Origin: Acidobacteriaceae bacterium | Lineage (GTDB): Bacteria; Acidobacteriota; Terriglobia; Terriglobales; Acidobacteriaceae | DNA: 64,000 nucleotides | Assembly: GCA_030037545.1 (NCBI GenBank) | Contig: JASHRF010000068.1 | Coordinates: 16,874-80,873 of the forward strand | Reading direction: 5' to 3' | Program-made: the position numbers and the translations under genes | Shown here: positions 25,401-35,345 of the stretch, in pieces | How positions within the stretch are numbered: position 1 is the first letter of the stretch | Layout of the letters: each line of letters begins with the position of its first letter | Notes under the pieces: model-generated | The model's input: only the letters and a program-made list of their open reading frames with translations | Databases searched by the model: none | What the model was told of the DNA's origin: nothing

Positions 25401-28400
25401 CACGAATCCGGTTCCGTACACGGTCATGGGCAGGTCCGCGCCGCCAGCAATCGCGGAAGCGGGGCTGAGACTGCTGATGGACGGCTGAGGATAAGTGGCG
25501 TTAAGAGTCGCGCTCGAAGTGTTGTTGGCCAGGTTTGGATCGGTCTGCGTGGCGGTAACGTTTGCCGTGTCGGTGATGCTGCCTGCGCTCAATATCTGAA
25601 CGGGAACATCGATGGTTGCCGTAGCCCCGGCGGCCATGGTTCCCAAATCGCAGGTAATGGTCTGGCCGCTTACCGTGCAGGCTCCCAGCGAGGTGGTTAC
25701 CGGACTCTGGCACGCGCCCAGATCGCAAAACGCGCTGCTGACCGTGAGCGATGCGGGCAGCGTATCGGTAACGACCACATTCGTGGCGGTAGCGGGTCCC
25801 AGATTGGCCACGGCGGCTACGTAGACGTCGTTTCCCCAGTCGGCTCCGACCGTAACATCGTTCCCATTGTTGCTCAGCGTGATGCTCATGTCCGCGTCTG
25901 CCGTGTTCACGGGGTTGCTGATCGCGACGCCGCACGAAGCGTCCGTGGTTACAGAAGTGGAACCAAGATAAGTCTGCCCCTGGCCATAGCCGGAAGGATC
26001 GGCGGCGGTGCTCGAAAAGAATTCAATCGTGTAGGTAGTGTTGGGGAGGCTGTTGAAATTTCCCAGCAGGCTCAGAACGTTTCCGGTGGCCGTGGCCTGC
26101 ACGGCGTTTGAAAACTCCGATGTGTTGTTGTTGGGATCTGTTGCTGTCGCCGTAATGAAGGAGGTACCCGAGCCCGCAGTCAGGACCGGCGCATTCTGCA
26201 GGTCATTGGGGCCGGTCACGGACGACTGGCAGGGAGTATTGATATTGGGCCCGCCTGTGCCCACCGCGATTCCCAGGTCGCCGTTGCCGAAGATGGAATT
26301 GCGGCTGATCAGGTTCTGCGTGCCGCTGTTAATGCGCACGCCGGCGCCACCGTTCGACAAAATCGTATTCCCGACCGTGTTGTTACCGAAACCCTCGCCC
26401 GGGTTTGCTGTTCCGGGATCGACGAGGACGCCGTTGCCGGTGTTGTAGGCGATCAGGTTGCCTGCGCCCGGCTGGGTGCCCCCAATCAGGTTATTGGTGG
26501 CGCTCTCGTTCAGGGTTAGACCGTTGCCCTGGTTGGCAAGGGGGAGCGTGCCGGTGATATCCGTGCCGATAAGATTCCCTTGGATGGTGTTGCCCTGGTA
26601 GGTCTCGCCCTCGCCGCCGTATCCGGTGCTTGTGCCCTGGATATCGATTCCATCTGTCAGGTTGCCGGAAATGAGGTTGCCGGTGACCGAAATATCTCCC
26701 GCGGGAATGAGGTCCGCGGCGGATGCGCCAAGATTCGTGATGGTCCCGATGTAAAGGGACATATTCCCATTGCCAATGGCCTTGGTCCCGGTCACGTCGG
26801 TTCCAATGTAATTGCCCTGTACGTTAGTGTCGTAGACATTGTCGGCGATTAGCACCCCGTATTCGTTTCCGGAGATGATGTTGGCCGCGGCCGGGGTTGT
26901 GCCGCCAATCTGTTCGTCCCTTAGGCGGGCCAAGATCAAAACGCCCGTTCCATATTCCGCGGAGACACTGAATGTGCCGGTGGAATCGGTGCCGATGAAG
27001 TTACCTTGTACAAGGGAGCCTGACGCGCTCTCCGAATTGTCGAGGAGGTTGTTGAGCTCTATATCGGTCCCGTTGCTGCTGATAACGTTCCCGTCGTTGG
27101 CCAGTGTGCCGCCAATGGTCATGGTGGGCTGGCCGGCGAGCACTCCCGAATTTACGTTCGGTAACGCTATCTGGCCGGTGATGTCGGTGCCGATGAAGTT
27201 GCCTTGAACCGCGGTCTCGAAGGCGTCTGGAAAGATCACCACGCCTTCATCCTGGTTGCCGGAAATAAGGTTGCGGGCCTCGGGCGTGGTTCCGCCGATG
27301 ATGTTGCCGGCGTCCACGTTGGTTAAGGGGCCGTTGTTCGAGGAAACGCCCACATAGTTGGCGTTTGCCACGGTTCCGGCGGCGTCGGTACCGAAGAAAT
27401 TGCCTTCAATGTAATCGCCTACGCCATAGGCTTCGATACCCTCGGCGCCTGCGTTCCCGGCACCGGAGGTATCCGGAGTCGTCCAGCCTGTGAGATCCAT
27501 CCCGCGATAGGTCGAGCCAACGTCATCGAAAGGGACCAGGCCGCTGCCTCCCGGCGTGGTGGCCAGGCTGCCGTCGATTTGGATCAGGATCTTGGCGTTG
27601 CCGCCGCTGGCAAGCGTGTTAGGGCTGGCGCCCGGCTGAGTATAGCCGTCGATCGTCACGGTCGCATTTATCGGTGGCAACGCCCAGTCGTCGATGCCAT
27701 TTGGGGCGTTTAGAGAAAGCGGCTGAATGAGAAATGTCCCGGTCGCAGCGTTATAGCCGGGATCGGTAGTGGGAATATTGAAATCGATCTCGTAGGTGCC
27801 GGTATCGTTATTTGCGGTCCAGGCAGCCGTAACGGCGTTTAACGCCGCGCGCAGCGATCCCGCCGGAGCGGACCCGCCAATCGTGCCTGTATCCTGCGTA
27901 TTGGTTACCGTGAAAATGTTGGCCGCCGGGACACTCTGCTGCATAGTGATCGGCGCGGTCTGCCCATCCTGCAGAACCACCAGGCCGTTGAGGCCGACTT
28001 TATTCAGACGCATGGGCAGAACTGCTTCCGGAGCGGAAGCCGCATCCAGTGAAGCGGCCAGCCTCATTGGCTGGCGCACCGGTGCGGTCCGATTCCGGAC
28101 TGACTCTGGTGTGGAGACTCCTCCCGCCGCGCCGGCAGTGGAAATCACGTGTATCTTGCTGTTGCCGCTGTCGAGGGCAAGAATATCGTCCTGCAATGAC
28201 CCGGTTACGCGGGCTGAAACGAGGCGAGGAACGGTTTGAGCGAACCCCATCGGCATAGTCACCGTGCTCCGCTCCGTCCATTCCGGCGAGTCCGCACCGT
28301 TGCCGGCTAGGTCCCCCCGCAGTGCTTCGATCCTCCCTAACATGCTTGGCGTCAACGTCCCTGAAAGCAGCACAGGCTTTCCCTTAGCGTGGGGTTCGGC

Positions 28401-29468
28401 CTGTTGCACGGCCGGCCTGTAATTTGGGTCCGCGATGGCCTTGGCAAGAACGTTCACCGGCGATATGGCGTGCTCCAGGATGTGGATAACGCCGTTCTCG
28501 TCCAGGGCGGCAATGCCTGGACCCGCCCCGGTAAAGTCGCCGGCAGCCATCGCCAGGATTGCGAACGGAAGGCGCTGCACGGTCACTTTGGCCCCGGCAA
28601 TAGTTGCGCTCTGGGCCCCGCCAAGCGACGGCTTCGGGTCCCTTGCATGGATCACCGAGATCAGGCTGCCGGTCGCAATCGCCAGATCGTTCCTCGCGCT
28701 GCCGTCGAATCTACCCAGCGCCATCGCTGTAACCGGTTGAGGAAGAGCGAAGATTTGGGGTGAGTCGCTCAGTGCTCCCCGAGGCGATTTGTAGACCAGC
28801 GCTCTGGCTCCAGTGGATGTGGTCACGCCTACGATCAGATCTGCCAGGCCGTCGGCGTGGCCGATCTCGCCCGAAATCATGGCAGTAATACTGCCACCGA
28901 CAGGGATTCGCCTGGGGGCGGCAAAGCCTCCATGTCCATCGCCTCGCAGAAAATAAAGGGCATTGCTTCCGCGCTGCGCCGTCACCACATCCAGGTGGCC
29001 GTCGGCGTCAAAGTCCCCGGTCATAAGAAAGTCCGGCGCTTCGGGCAGCGAAAACGTGCGCGCATCCGGAAAGAACGCCGGCGGCTCCTGGCCGGCGGCA
29101 GAACCGTAGGGCCAAAGCGCGGCTATGTTGCCGCGATGCACGGTGATCGAGCCGCCCTTACCCGCAGTAAAGCCGCTCACCAGGTCGGGTACACCGTCTT
29201 GATCGAAGTCGCCGGCTGCCAGCGCCAGGGGGCGCACCTCTCCATTTTGGGCGGAGTTGCCGCCCAGCGCATGACCGTCGCAAAGGCTGAGAAACGGAAT
29301 GCCGCTCCCGGGGACGTGAATTGTCGCTGTGCTCACTGAATTCGTGCTTGGGCACGAGCTCATCATCGGCTGATTCATGGCTCTGACACCTTGAGCTACG
29401 GCGTTTTGCGGTGAGCCGAGAGGGACCACGGCACAGAGGTACAGCATCGTTCCCGCGACGGCTTTCAT
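22419..29468 (-). CDS. Giant modular surface protein (FG-GAP, beta-helix, DUF11, BACON-like, IPT/TIG repeats)
   Basis: A 2349-residue secreted protein. Order: signal peptide (about 1-25); FG-GAP/VCBS repeats (about 70-340; [28 protein letters not shown]); a parallel beta-helix (about 640-1065) with repeated [10 protein letters not shown] and NLISGN rungs; a DUF11-type domain (about 1195-1320; [20 protein letters not shown]); an IPT/TIG domain; three or four BACON-like domains (about 1440-1840; [18 protein letters not shown]); more IPT/TIG domains ([20 protein letters not shown]); then an Ig-like domain. The end is unusual: a hydrophobic stretch, RRTRKRWRN, a second hydrophobic segment, a lipobox-like LFGC with Cys2314 followed by GGG, and a final beta-rich tail. 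Such proteins are usually adhesins or surface scaffolds; the ligand is unknown. Confidence 0.88.
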   Translation of the reverse strand: MKAVAGTMLYLCAVVPLGSPQNAVAQGVRAMNQPMMSSCPSTNSVSTATIHVPGSGIPFLSLCDGHALGGNSAQNGEVRPLALAAGDFDQDGVPDLVSGFTAGKGGSITVHRGNIAALWPYGSAAGQEPPAFFPDARTFSLPEAPDFLMTGDFDADGHLDVVTAQRGSNALYFLRGDGHGGFAAPRRIPVGGSITAMISGEIGHADGLADLIVGVTTSTGARALVYKSPRGALSDSPQIFALPQPVTAMALGRFDGSARNDLAIATGSLISVIHARDPKPSLGGAQSATIAGAKVTVQRLPFAILAMAAGDFTGAGPGIAALDENGVIHILEHAISPVNVLAKAIADPNYRPAVQQAEPHAKGKPVLLSGTLTPSMLGRIEALRGDLAGNGADSPEWTERSTVTMPMGFAQTVPRLVSARVTGSLQDDILALDSGNSKIHVISTAGAAGGVSTPESVRNRTAPVRQPMRLAASLDAASAPEAVLPMRLNKVGLNGLVVLQDGQTAPITMQQSVPAANIFTVTNTQDTGTIGGSAPAGSLRAALNAVTAAWTANNDTGTYEIDFNIPTTDPGYNAATGTFLIQPLSLNAPNGIDDWALPPINATVTIDGYTQPGASPNTLASGGNAKILIQIDGSLATTPGGSGLVPFDDVGSTYRGMDLTGWTTPDTSGAGNAGAEGIEAYGVGDYIEGNFFGTDAAGTVANANYVGVSSNNGPLTNVDAGNIIGGTTPEARNLISGNQDEGVVIFPDAFETAVQGNFIGTDITGQIALPNVNSGVLAGQPTMTIGGTLANDGNVISSNGTDIELNNLLDNSESASGSLVQGNFIGTDSTGTFSVSAEYGTGVLILARLRDEQIGGTTPAAANIISGNEYGVLIADNVYDTNVQGNYIGTDVTGTKAIGNGNMSLYIGTITNLGASAADLIPAGDISVTGNLISGNLTDGIDIQGTSTGYGGEGETYQGNTIQGNLIGTDITGTLPLANQGNGLTLNESATNNLIGGTQPGAGNLIAYNTGNGVLVDPGTANPGEGFGNNTVGNTILSNGGAGVRINSGTQNLISRNSIFGNGDLGIAVGTGGPNINTPCQSSVTGPNDLQNAPVLTAGSGTSFITATATDPNNNTSEFSNAVQATATGNVLSLLGNFNSLPNTTYTIEFFSSTAADPSGYGQGQTYLGSTSVTTDASCGVAISNPVNTADADMSITLSNNGNDVTVGADWGNDVYVAAVANLGPATATNVVVTDTLPASLTVSSAFCDLGACQSPVTTSLGACTVSGQTITCDLGTMAAGATATIDVPVQILSAGSITDTANVTATQTDPNLANNTSSATLNATYPQPSISSLSPASAIAGGADLPMTVYGTGFVPSTAIAFNGTPLSTVGYLDNQQCGSIYSGTYYCSGVQVVVPASLLAAAGTVSVTATNPNPGPYNGSNTPSTSTFTIASACTYSVSGSLDNIENDGTTLIPEAVEVTPNAPTCSWTATSSVPWAVILDTNGGENAEDEEIDVADTGTATGSGGVDIAIAPNTGSASRSGSITVAGQVISFTQGGGSACSYTLGASSANFSAAGGAGTVNVTINGSDCSPSVLSYAPWITSSPNTLLASGPVSFTVAPNTGPPQTGTIMIGGDVFTVSQAAPSCYFTLSSTSASVGAAGGTGSISVTASSPSCAWTAAPSNASQISITSGASGTGNGTVNYAVAANTEGPQTPTITIGNATNSPVPSITSLSPSSATAGSAGFTLTVTGANFVTGAVVNFSGAAEATTYGSATQVAAAIPASAIASAGTAPVTVTNGNGTGNAVFTVNLASAFGCTFTLSSSSVEVPASGISNFFTVLPSYSNCQWIATSSDPSALSITTISSGTGQSNVYYTVAQNTGVPRTLTITAGCQTFTVYQDGTTTSNPMPAITALQPSSATAGSGALTLTVNGSGFIDSSVVNFNGNALTTTFVNPTQLTAILPASYLASATTGSITVTNPTPGGGTSNALTFTVSTPGGGTSNALAFTINPAAANNPVPSITLLSPSSATAGSAGFTLTVTGANFVSGAVVNFSGNPTTTTYVSATQLTAAIPATDLASAGTPAVTVTNPSPGGGTSNALTFDVTSTTLTAQTITFNNPGTQTVGTPLTLVATASSGLAVTFTSATTGVCTISGTTATFITSGTCTIDANQAGNSTYAAAPQVAQSFAVNVPAPAPDFAISATPLSQSVAAGQAGSLTVTVADVGSAFTSAVTLSVTGLPTGVTGTFNPTTITPGSSSGTSILTVQVPASFVMIRRNESPAGLRLASIPAFASLLPILFLLPLRRTRKRWRNLLLAVVALTTLGATAFLFGCGGGFGFPQQSQTYSLTITGASGSDTHSTTVQLTVQ
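23500..23589 (-). repeat. 45-bp tandem duplication within the surface protein gene
   Basis: Two nearly identical 45-bp units (23500-23544 and 23545-23589) encode [15 protein letters not shown] and [15 protein letters not shown]. The few differences suggest a recent in-frame duplication at the end of an IPT/TIG domain. Confidence 0.85.
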
Positions 29469-30093
29469 GAAGAACCTCCGGGCGAGGATTGGTGAACTGT
29501 CCTGATATGCGTAATCCGCGCGAAAATCGGATCATAAATTTTGAAAGGGCTCGCTCTGGCGCATTGAAGGGCCGCTTTGAATGGAATCCCGAAGTCGCCC
29601 CAGGGCAATCGCGCTTCAAAAACCAGCCATCGTGTTGAAGGACTCCTCTTCTTCGCTTCGCCACACCAAAAGTCAAGACCCCACCTCGCAACTTTTCTCG
29701 TAACGAATTGAAACGAAACGCCATTTTCCCGCCCTGCGCTTTGCCGGTAATTTCCCCCGTTTGCCCTATCCTGACCTTGAAGTGCGCCGATTGTCCGCGG
29801 CGGAAAAGGAAACCAGCCATGGTCCCGAGACCATCCGCCCATCGCGAGCTCCAATCCCCGAAATGGACCTGTTTTGCCTTCACAAAATGCGCGTTTTCAC
29901 GCATCGCGCAGCGCATTTCCTGCCAGGTCCTCGACGGCCTCGCCCCTCGCAACTCCTTTATGTTTAGCAAGTTGCATCCACTCTCAATAACCGGGAAGGA
30001 CCAAAACGACCACCCTCCCCCTCCCGGGGGGGGTGAGATAAATCACACGCACGCTTTATTTGTCGGCGAGAATGGAGATATCTGCTGCCAGCT
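29469..30093. other. Intergenic region: leader of the surface protein gene and aag upstream region
   Basis: No convincing gene in 625 bases; the long minus-strand frames here are arginine-rich shadows. On the minus strand at 29736-29767 there is AGGGCAAAC, then a short GGGGGAAATTACC element, then GGCAAAGC, which recalls the core of c-di-GMP-I (GEMM) riboswitches, but the GGGACGCAAAGCC part is incomplete. Near 30010-30033 a CCCCCTCCCGGGGGGGG stretch could form a hairpin on either strand. Confidence 0.4.
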
Positions 30094-30795
30094 ATGCGCC
30101 CTGGACCATCGATCGCCACGCCGATTTACCCGCCGGGAAGCCTGCTCTCGTGCGCCTTCTTCGAGCGCCCGCCCGAGGTCGTGGCGCCGCTGCTGCTTGG
30201 CAAGCTGCTGGTCCGAAAGGTAGGAGTAGGAGCGCGGAAGCCCATCGTCGGAAGAATCGTCGAAGTCGAAGCCTACCTCGGCCCGCACAACGATCCGCCC
30301 GACCCGGCCGCGCACTCCCATCGCGGCCCCACGCCGCGGAACTCCGTTCTCTTCGGTCCCGCAGGTCATGCGTATGTTTACTCGATTTACGGCCAGTACT
30401 TCTGCATGAACATCACCTGCGAGCCGGAGGACCAGGCCGGCTGCATTCTGGTGCGGGCGCTGGAGCCGGTCACGGGCCTGGAACAAATGGCCCGCAATCG
30501 CGGCTTCAAGACTGCCTTGGCAGCAAAAATTGCCCCGCGCGAGCTCACCGGCGGCCCCGGCCGGCTCTGCCAGGCGCTCCGCATCACCCGGCCCGCGCAT
30601 AACGGGCTCGATCTGCTTTCGCCCGCCTCGCCGCTCCAGGTGCGCGACGATGGTTTCATCGTCCCCGAATGCATCGTGACGACGAGGATCGGCATTCGCC
30701 ACGCCGCCGAGCGCCCCTTGCGGTTTGCCGTTCCCGGCTGCGCCTGCGTGTCGGGGCCGAAGTCTTTGACCGGAAAACGCATTTTTATCCGGTAG
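30094..30795 (+). CDS. 3-methyladenine (alkylpurine) DNA glycosylase, AAG/MPG type
   Basis: A base-excision repair enzyme of 233 residues of the mammalian-type AAG fold (PF02245), removing 3-methyladenine, hypoxanthine and related lesions. It shows GRIVEVEAYLG with the catalytic Glu (about residue 54-60), PTPRNSVLFGPAGHAYVYSIYG with the intercalating-loop region, and ELTGGPGRLCQAL. Length is usual for bacteria. The start ATG at 30094 lacks a strong ribosome site (a GGAG is 22 bp upstream). An unrelated enzyme for the same lesion, Tag, is encoded at 45503-46072. Confidence 0.93.
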   Translation: MRPGPSIATPIYPPGSLLSCAFFERPPEVVAPLLLGKLLVRKVGVGARKPIVGRIVEVEAYLGPHNDPPDPAAHSHRGPTPRNSVLFGPAGHAYVYSIYGQYFCMNITCEPEDQAGCILVRALEPVTGLEQMARNRGFKTALAAKIAPRELTGGPGRLCQALRITRPAHNGLDLLSPASPLQVRDDGFIVPECIVTTRIGIRHAAERPLRFAVPGCACVSGPKSLTGKRIFIR

Positions 30796-30840
30796 AATTG
30801 CGTCAACCCGTTAGAGCCCATCCCACGAGGTTCCTGCACC

Positions 30841-31452
30841 GTGAAGATCACTTCCCTTGTTCCCTCCGCTGCCGCTGTGGCGCTGCTGGCCACGGCTGTT
30901 CTGGCCGCCATCACCGTTGCCCAAGCCCCGCAAAACCCGCCCGCTGGCGGCGCCATGCCGGGGATGAACGGTACGCCCGAAGCGGGTAACCCTGCTCAGC
31001 AGGGCGGAATGCACCACCAGCGCAATTTCCCTCCGCCAACCAACCTTCAAGTACTTCCAAAAGACCTGACCGGGGCGCAGGTCAGGGATACCATGCGCGG
31101 CTGGGCCGGCGACCTGGGAACGGAGTGTGACACCTGCCACGCCGCCTACGCCGACGGCCGCAAGGCTCCCAACGGCCAGCCCATGCTCGACTTCGCGTCA
31201 GATGCCAAGCCTGAAAAGAAAATGGCGCGCATCATGTACACCATGATGGAGCTCGACAAGAAGGATTACGTGGCCAGGGTAGCGGCGATGGACACCATGC
31301 CCGAGCCCGCTGCGCCGCTCACCTGCGGAACCTGCCATCGCGGAAGTATCGATCCGGAAGCATACGTGCCGCCGCGCCACGAAGAGCATGGTCCGCACCC
31401 CGAGGGTACGCCGCCGGCTGGCGGAGCGCCCGCTGCTCCACAGGGGCATTGA
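30841..31452 (+). CDS. Secreted c-type cytochrome, photosynthetic-reaction-centre cytochrome-like
   Basis: A protein of 203 residues with a signal peptide (about 1-28) and two haem c sites, CDTCH (about 98-102) and CGTCH (about 160-164), in a low-complexity Pro/Gly/His context. The spacing and the segments VLPKDLTGAQVRDTMRGWAGDLG and MARIMYTMMELDK match the family annotated as reaction-centre cytochrome c subunit (PF02276) that is common in non-phototrophic Acidobacteria. It probably works as a periplasmic electron carrier, with no photosynthesis implied. The start is a GTG at 30841 with GAGG about 9 bp upstream. Confidence 0.85.
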   Translation: MKITSLVPSAAAVALLATAVLAAITVAQAPQNPPAGGAMPGMNGTPEAGNPAQQGGMHHQRNFPPPTNLQVLPKDLTGAQVRDTMRGWAGDLGTECDTCHAAYADGRKAPNGQPMLDFASDAKPEKKMARIMYTMMELDKKDYVARVAAMDTMPEPAAPLTCGTCHRGSIDPEAYVPPRHEEHGPHPEGTPPAGGAPAAPQGH

Positions 31453-31465
31453 TTGATCAAGTAGC

Positions 31466-31542
31466 GCCGGTCTCCTGACCGGCTGTGCGAGCGGCGTTCG
31501 TAACCTTCCATCCTCTCCGCGATTAACGCGCGGAAAGGATGG
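31466..31542. repeat. Two palindromic elements between convergent genes
   Basis: The first is GCCGGTC-TCCT-GACCGGC at 31466-31483 (7-bp perfect stem, 4-nt loop). The second is CCATCCTCTCCGCG (31508-31521) pairing with CGCGGAAAGGATGG (31529-31542), a 14-bp stem with one mismatch, followed by GGGCACCCC. They lie between the ends of the cytochrome and aldehyde dehydrogenase genes, so they could serve as a bidirectional terminator. Their form suggests dispersed REP-like repeats. Confidence 0.7.
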
Positions 31543-31583
31543 GGCACCCCCCAGGCGGGGGAGCGAATTCTTGTTCCCTGCCC

Positions 31584-33998
31584 TCACTCGCCGTACGGAA
31601 CCCAGATGTTCTTCACCTGCGTAGCGTGCTGCAGGAACCAGCGGCCCTCGGCCTGCGCGGGGTTGAACCAGTCGTACTCGTGGCCGTCGTTGGTCCACAC
31701 CTGCTTCATGTTGCCGATGGAAGCATTACGGACCAGCGTGGCTTCCTCGTCGCTGCGGAAGCACCAGATGGCTTCGATGCCGTCGTGCTCGGAGAGTGTT
31801 TTGGCCAGTTCCGTGGGACGGCCGGCGACCAGATTCACTACTCCGGCAGGAACGTCGCTGGTGTCGAGCAACTGGTAGAGATCGCCGATGATGAGCGGAT
31901 AGCGCTCCGAGGGCACGGCGACTACCGTATTGCCCATCGCGATAGCCGGCAGCACGAGCGAGAGCAGCCCCAGCAGCGGCGCTTCACTGGGCGCGAGAAT
32001 GCCGATGGCGCCCACGGCCTCGGGCATGGCGATGACGATGTTACGGCCCGGAGGGTGATGCACGACGCCTTCGTACTTATCGGTCCACGCTGCGTAGCTG
32101 AAAATCCGCTGAATGGAAAGATCGACCTCGACGGCGGCTTGCTCTTCACCAACCGCCGCGGCGAGCCGCACGGCGATTTCATCGCGCCGCTGGATCATGT
32201 TTTCGGCGATGTAGTAGAGCACCTGGGCGCGATTGTGTGCCGTGGTCCGCGCCCAGCCCGAGGCATTGCGTGCCGCCTCAACCGCGTTGCGAATGTCTTT
32301 GCGGTTGCCGAGCGGCGCTTCGCCCAGCAACTCGCCCTCGCGTCCGTACACCGGGAACGAGTAGCCGGAATCGGGCCGCGCCTGCTTGGCGCCGATGTAC
32401 TGCTTCACGGTGCGGTCGATTGGCGAGATGGCGGGCGTGAAGCCGTCGTCTTCGTCCGGCGCGTTGATATCCGACGTAGGATCCGAAGCGGGGCGCGCAG
32501 CCTTGGCCGGCGCGGCGGGCAGTGTATGCAACCACTTGGGCGTGAGGTATTCGAGCATCCCTTCGCGTCCGCCCTCGCGGCCGTAGCCCGATTCGCGATA
32601 GCCACCGAAGCCGCACGCGCCGTCGAACTGGTTGGTTGAATTCACCCACACCACGCCTGCCTTCACCTGCGAAGCCAGGTCGAGCGCCACGTTGATGTTC
32701 TCGCTCCAAATGCTCGCGGCCAGGCCGTAGACGGTGTTATTGGCCAGCTCCGCGGCCTCGGCCGGGGTGCGGAAGGTCATGCCCACGAGCACAGGACCGA
32801 AGATTTCTTCTTGCACCACTCTCGCCGCCGGATGAACGTCGGTGAGCAGCGTGGGCGGGAAAAAACAGCCTTTTTCCGGCACCGCATTTGCAGGTTGCCA
32901 GCAGCGCGCGCCCTCGGCCACGCCCGTCTCCACCATCTTGCGGATGGTCTCAAGCTGCACCGGCGAAACAATGGCGCCAATATCGATAGCCTTGTCGAGC
33001 GGCGGGCCTACGCGCAGCGTTTCCATGCGCGCACGCAGCTTGGAGTAGAGCGTTTCGGCCACGCGCTCCTGCACCAGCAGGCGAGAGCCCGCGCAGCACA
33101 CCTGGCCCTGGTTGAACCAGATGGCATCGACCAGTCCCTCGACTGCGGAGTCGAGATCGGCGTCGTCGAAGACCATGAAGGGCGATTTGCCGCCCAATTC
33201 GAGCGAGAGCTTCTTCGTCGAGTTAGCCGTAGCCTTGCGAATGATGCGGCCCACCTCGGTCGAGCCCGTGAAAGCAACCTTGTCCACGCCCGGATGCTCG
33301 ACCAGCACCTGTCCGTTGCGCGCGTCGCAGGTGAGCACATTGAGCACGCCCGGTGGCAGGCCGACTTCCATGGCCAACTCCGCAAACGCCAGCGCGGTGA
33401 GCGGCGTGTACTTGGCCGGTTTGATGACTACAGTATTGCCTGCGGCCAACGCCGGGGCCACCTTCCACGCGAACATCAGAAGCGGAAAATTCCACGGGAT
33501 GACCTGGCCGACCACACCGCAAGCCGTGTACTGCGGAAACTCTGCTTCCAGTAACTGCGCCCAGCCGGCGTGATGATAGAAATGACGCGCCACCAGAGGA
33601 ATGTCGATGTCGCGGCTCTCGCGGATGGGCTTTCCGTTGTCCATGGTTTCGAGGACGGCGAGGCGGCGCGAGTGTTTCTGCACCTGGCGGGCGAGCGCGT
33701 AGAGATAGCGGGCGCGCTCATGGCCGCTCAGCGCCTGCCACGCCGGCAGCGCCTTGCGCGCCGCGGCAACAGCGGCATCCACGTCGTCCTTGTTGCCGAG
33801 CGCCACCTCGGCGATGGCTTCGCCGGTGGAAGGATCGCTGGTGGTAATGTACTGGCCGCTGGCCGGCGAAACCCATGCTCCACCGATGAACTCCTCGAAG
33901 CGGCGGTGATGAAGATCGAGCCACCGCACCGCTTCTTTGGGATCCTCCGGCGCGGCGCCGTACTCCATGGTGTAGAACTTTTCAGTAATGCTGCTCAT
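31584..33998 (-). CDS. Double aldehyde dehydrogenase (ALDH16-like)
   Basis: A protein of 804 residues with two ALDH modules. The N-terminal module (about 30-505) is complete: VIPWNFPLLMFAWKVAPALAAGNTVVIKPA, FTGSTEVGR, the Glu of LELGGKSP, and the nucleophile Cys in NQGQVCCAGSR. The C-terminal module (about 540-804) keeps an NAD-fold-like half but has no catalytic Cys region and ends with a tail like that of ALDH oligomers (VKNIWVPYGE). This is the ALDH16 architecture. It follows deoC on the same strand, so oxidation of acetaldehyde from deoxyribose-5-phosphate is a reasonable role. GGAGAAGAG precedes the ATG. Confidence 0.9.
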   Translation of the reverse strand: MSSITEKFYTMEYGAAPEDPKEAVRWLDLHHRRFEEFIGGAWVSPASGQYITTSDPSTGEAIAEVALGNKDDVDAAVAAARKALPAWQALSGHERARYLYALARQVQKHSRRLAVLETMDNGKPIRESRDIDIPLVARHFYHHAGWAQLLEAEFPQYTACGVVGQVIPWNFPLLMFAWKVAPALAAGNTVVIKPAKYTPLTALAFAELAMEVGLPPGVLNVLTCDARNGQVLVEHPGVDKVAFTGSTEVGRIIRKATANSTKKLSLELGGKSPFMVFDDADLDSAVEGLVDAIWFNQGQVCCAGSRLLVQERVAETLYSKLRARMETLRVGPPLDKAIDIGAIVSPVQLETIRKMVETGVAEGARCWQPANAVPEKGCFFPPTLLTDVHPAARVVQEEIFGPVLVGMTFRTPAEAAELANNTVYGLAASIWSENINVALDLASQVKAGVVWVNSTNQFDGACGFGGYRESGYGREGGREGMLEYLTPKWLHTLPAAPAKAARPASDPTSDINAPDEDDGFTPAISPIDRTVKQYIGAKQARPDSGYSFPVYGREGELLGEAPLGNRKDIRNAVEAARNASGWARTTAHNRAQVLYYIAENMIQRRDEIAVRLAAAVGEEQAAVEVDLSIQRIFSYAAWTDKYEGVVHHPPGRNIVIAMPEAVGAIGILAPSEAPLLGLLSLVLPAIAMGNTVVAVPSERYPLIIGDLYQLLDTSDVPAGVVNLVAGRPTELAKTLSEHDGIEAIWCFRSDEEATLVRNASIGNMKQVWTNDGHEYDWFNPAQAEGRWFLQHATQVKNIWVPYGE

Positions 33999-34122
33999 CG
34001 CTCTTCTCCAGACCGATTACAGGCCAAGCTTTCGCAACATCCTTCGCTCGGCCCACTGTATGCGATTCACCATGTTTACGTCGATGCCTTCTTGCGCTGA
34101 TGGGATAAACTTTTGATTTCCC

Positions 34123-35151
34123 TCAAGCGATTGGATGCCGATACGTCGCCGAATACCTTCCAGTCAAATGATGCTCCAGTTGGCGCTCGATATCGCCGAG
34201 CATTCCGCTGGCGCCGAACCGAAAGAGTGATGGCTCGAGCCACGGCCTTCCCAGCTCGTCTTTCATCAGCGCCAGCCAATCCGTGGCCTGGCGCGCGGTG
34301 CGGATGCCTCCCGCCGGCTTGAATCCCACCGCGCAGCCGGTGCGCTCGGCGTAATCGCGGATGCAGCGGACCATCACCAGCGAAACCGGCAGCGTCGCGT
34401 TCACCATCTCCTTGCCGGTCGAAGTCTTGATGAAGTCGGCGCCGGCCATCATGGCTACCCAACTTGCCCGGGCCACGTTGCGCAGCGTCATCAGGTCGCC
34501 GGTGCCAAGGATGGCTTTCAAACGCGCGGGCCCAGCCGCTTCCTTGAATGCGGCAATCTCATCGTAGAGCGCTTGCCACTCGCCGTTGAAAACGTGAGCC
34601 CGGGCAATCACGATGTCGATCTCCCGCGCCCCGGATTCCACGCTGCGGTGGATCTCATCGACACGCTCGGCAAGCGGCGACAGGCCCGCGGGAAATCCGG
34701 CTGAGACCGCGGCCACGGGAATGCCGGAGCCTTCGAGAGCGCGGACGGCGGTTTCAACAAAGGCGTGGTAGACGCAGACGGCGCCGACGGTCAGGCGCAG
34801 CTCTTCAATGCCCAGGCTCTCGACGAGGTGCCGTTGCAGCGGGTTGCGGGCCTTGGCGCAGAGGCGGCGTACGCGGTCGGCGGAGTCGTCGCCGCTGAGG
34901 GTAGTCAGGTCCATGCAGGCGATGGCGCGCAGCAGCCACGCGGCCTGGGTGTCCTTTTTCACGGTGCGGCGCGCGCAGTGGGTGGCCGCGCGGCGTTCCA
35001 CAGCACTGGTGTTCACGCGCACCTGGTCCGCCCAGTCGAGATTGAGCGGCATGCGCCGGTTGGTTTCGAGCACGCGCCCGTTCAGCGCCACAGGGATGGA
35101 CTGAACGCTATGCGACGCGCCATTTGGGGAGGTGACGGGCTGGAGAACCAT
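34123..35151 (-). CDS. deoC: Deoxyribose-phosphate aldolase
   Basis: A class I aldolase (342 aa) cleaving 2-deoxyribose-5-phosphate to acetaldehyde and glyceraldehyde-3-phosphate. Recognised by MDLTTLSGDD, VGAVCVYHAFVETAV, VSAGFPAGLSPLAERVDEI, the ExxD-type GAREIDIVI, and the Schiff-base Lys in DFIKTSTGK (near residue 238), with VGFKPAGGIRT near 280. It is about 80-100 residues longer than E. coli DeoC because of an N-terminal extension, as in the longer family branch. It precedes the double ALDH by 124 bp on the same strand. Confidence 0.94.
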   Translation of the reverse strand: MVLQPVTSPNGASHSVQSIPVALNGRVLETNRRMPLNLDWADQVRVNTSAVERRAATHCARRTVKKDTQAAWLLRAIACMDLTTLSGDDSADRVRRLCAKARNPLQRHLVESLGIEELRLTVGAVCVYHAFVETAVRALEGSGIPVAAVSAGFPAGLSPLAERVDEIHRSVESGAREIDIVIARAHVFNGEWQALYDEIAAFKEAAGPARLKAILGTGDLMTLRNVARASWVAMMAGADFIKTSTGKEMVNATLPVSLVMVRCIRDYAERTGCAVGFKPAGGIRTARQATDWLALMKDELGRPWLEPSLFRFGASGMLGDIERQLEHHLTGRYSATYRHPIA

Positions 35152-35345
35152 GGCGTTGTCTCCGCAGCAAGCCGGAAGTGCGCTTCATTAAAAAGTCGGG
35201 CCCCTCAAGTGAGTAGCCGCAACCGAAGGTTAGAAGTAGAAGGATAAATCGCGCGGGACCGCAAAGCAACTTGCGCTCCGGCGCCGGTTAGGTCCGGCTT
35301 TCCCGATGACCCGCGCCGGGCGATTCGATCGGGCGAGGATGATCG

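Noticed and set aside
29158..29970. A 270-codon minus-strand frame upstream of the surface protein gene
   Set aside because: It overlaps the surface protein N-terminus in another frame and has no recognisable motif; the DNA is better explained as a leader.
30841..31452. Evidence for phototrophy from the reaction-centre-type cytochrome
   Set aside because: This cytochrome family is widespread in non-phototrophic Acidobacteria, and no pigment or reaction-centre genes are present in the window.
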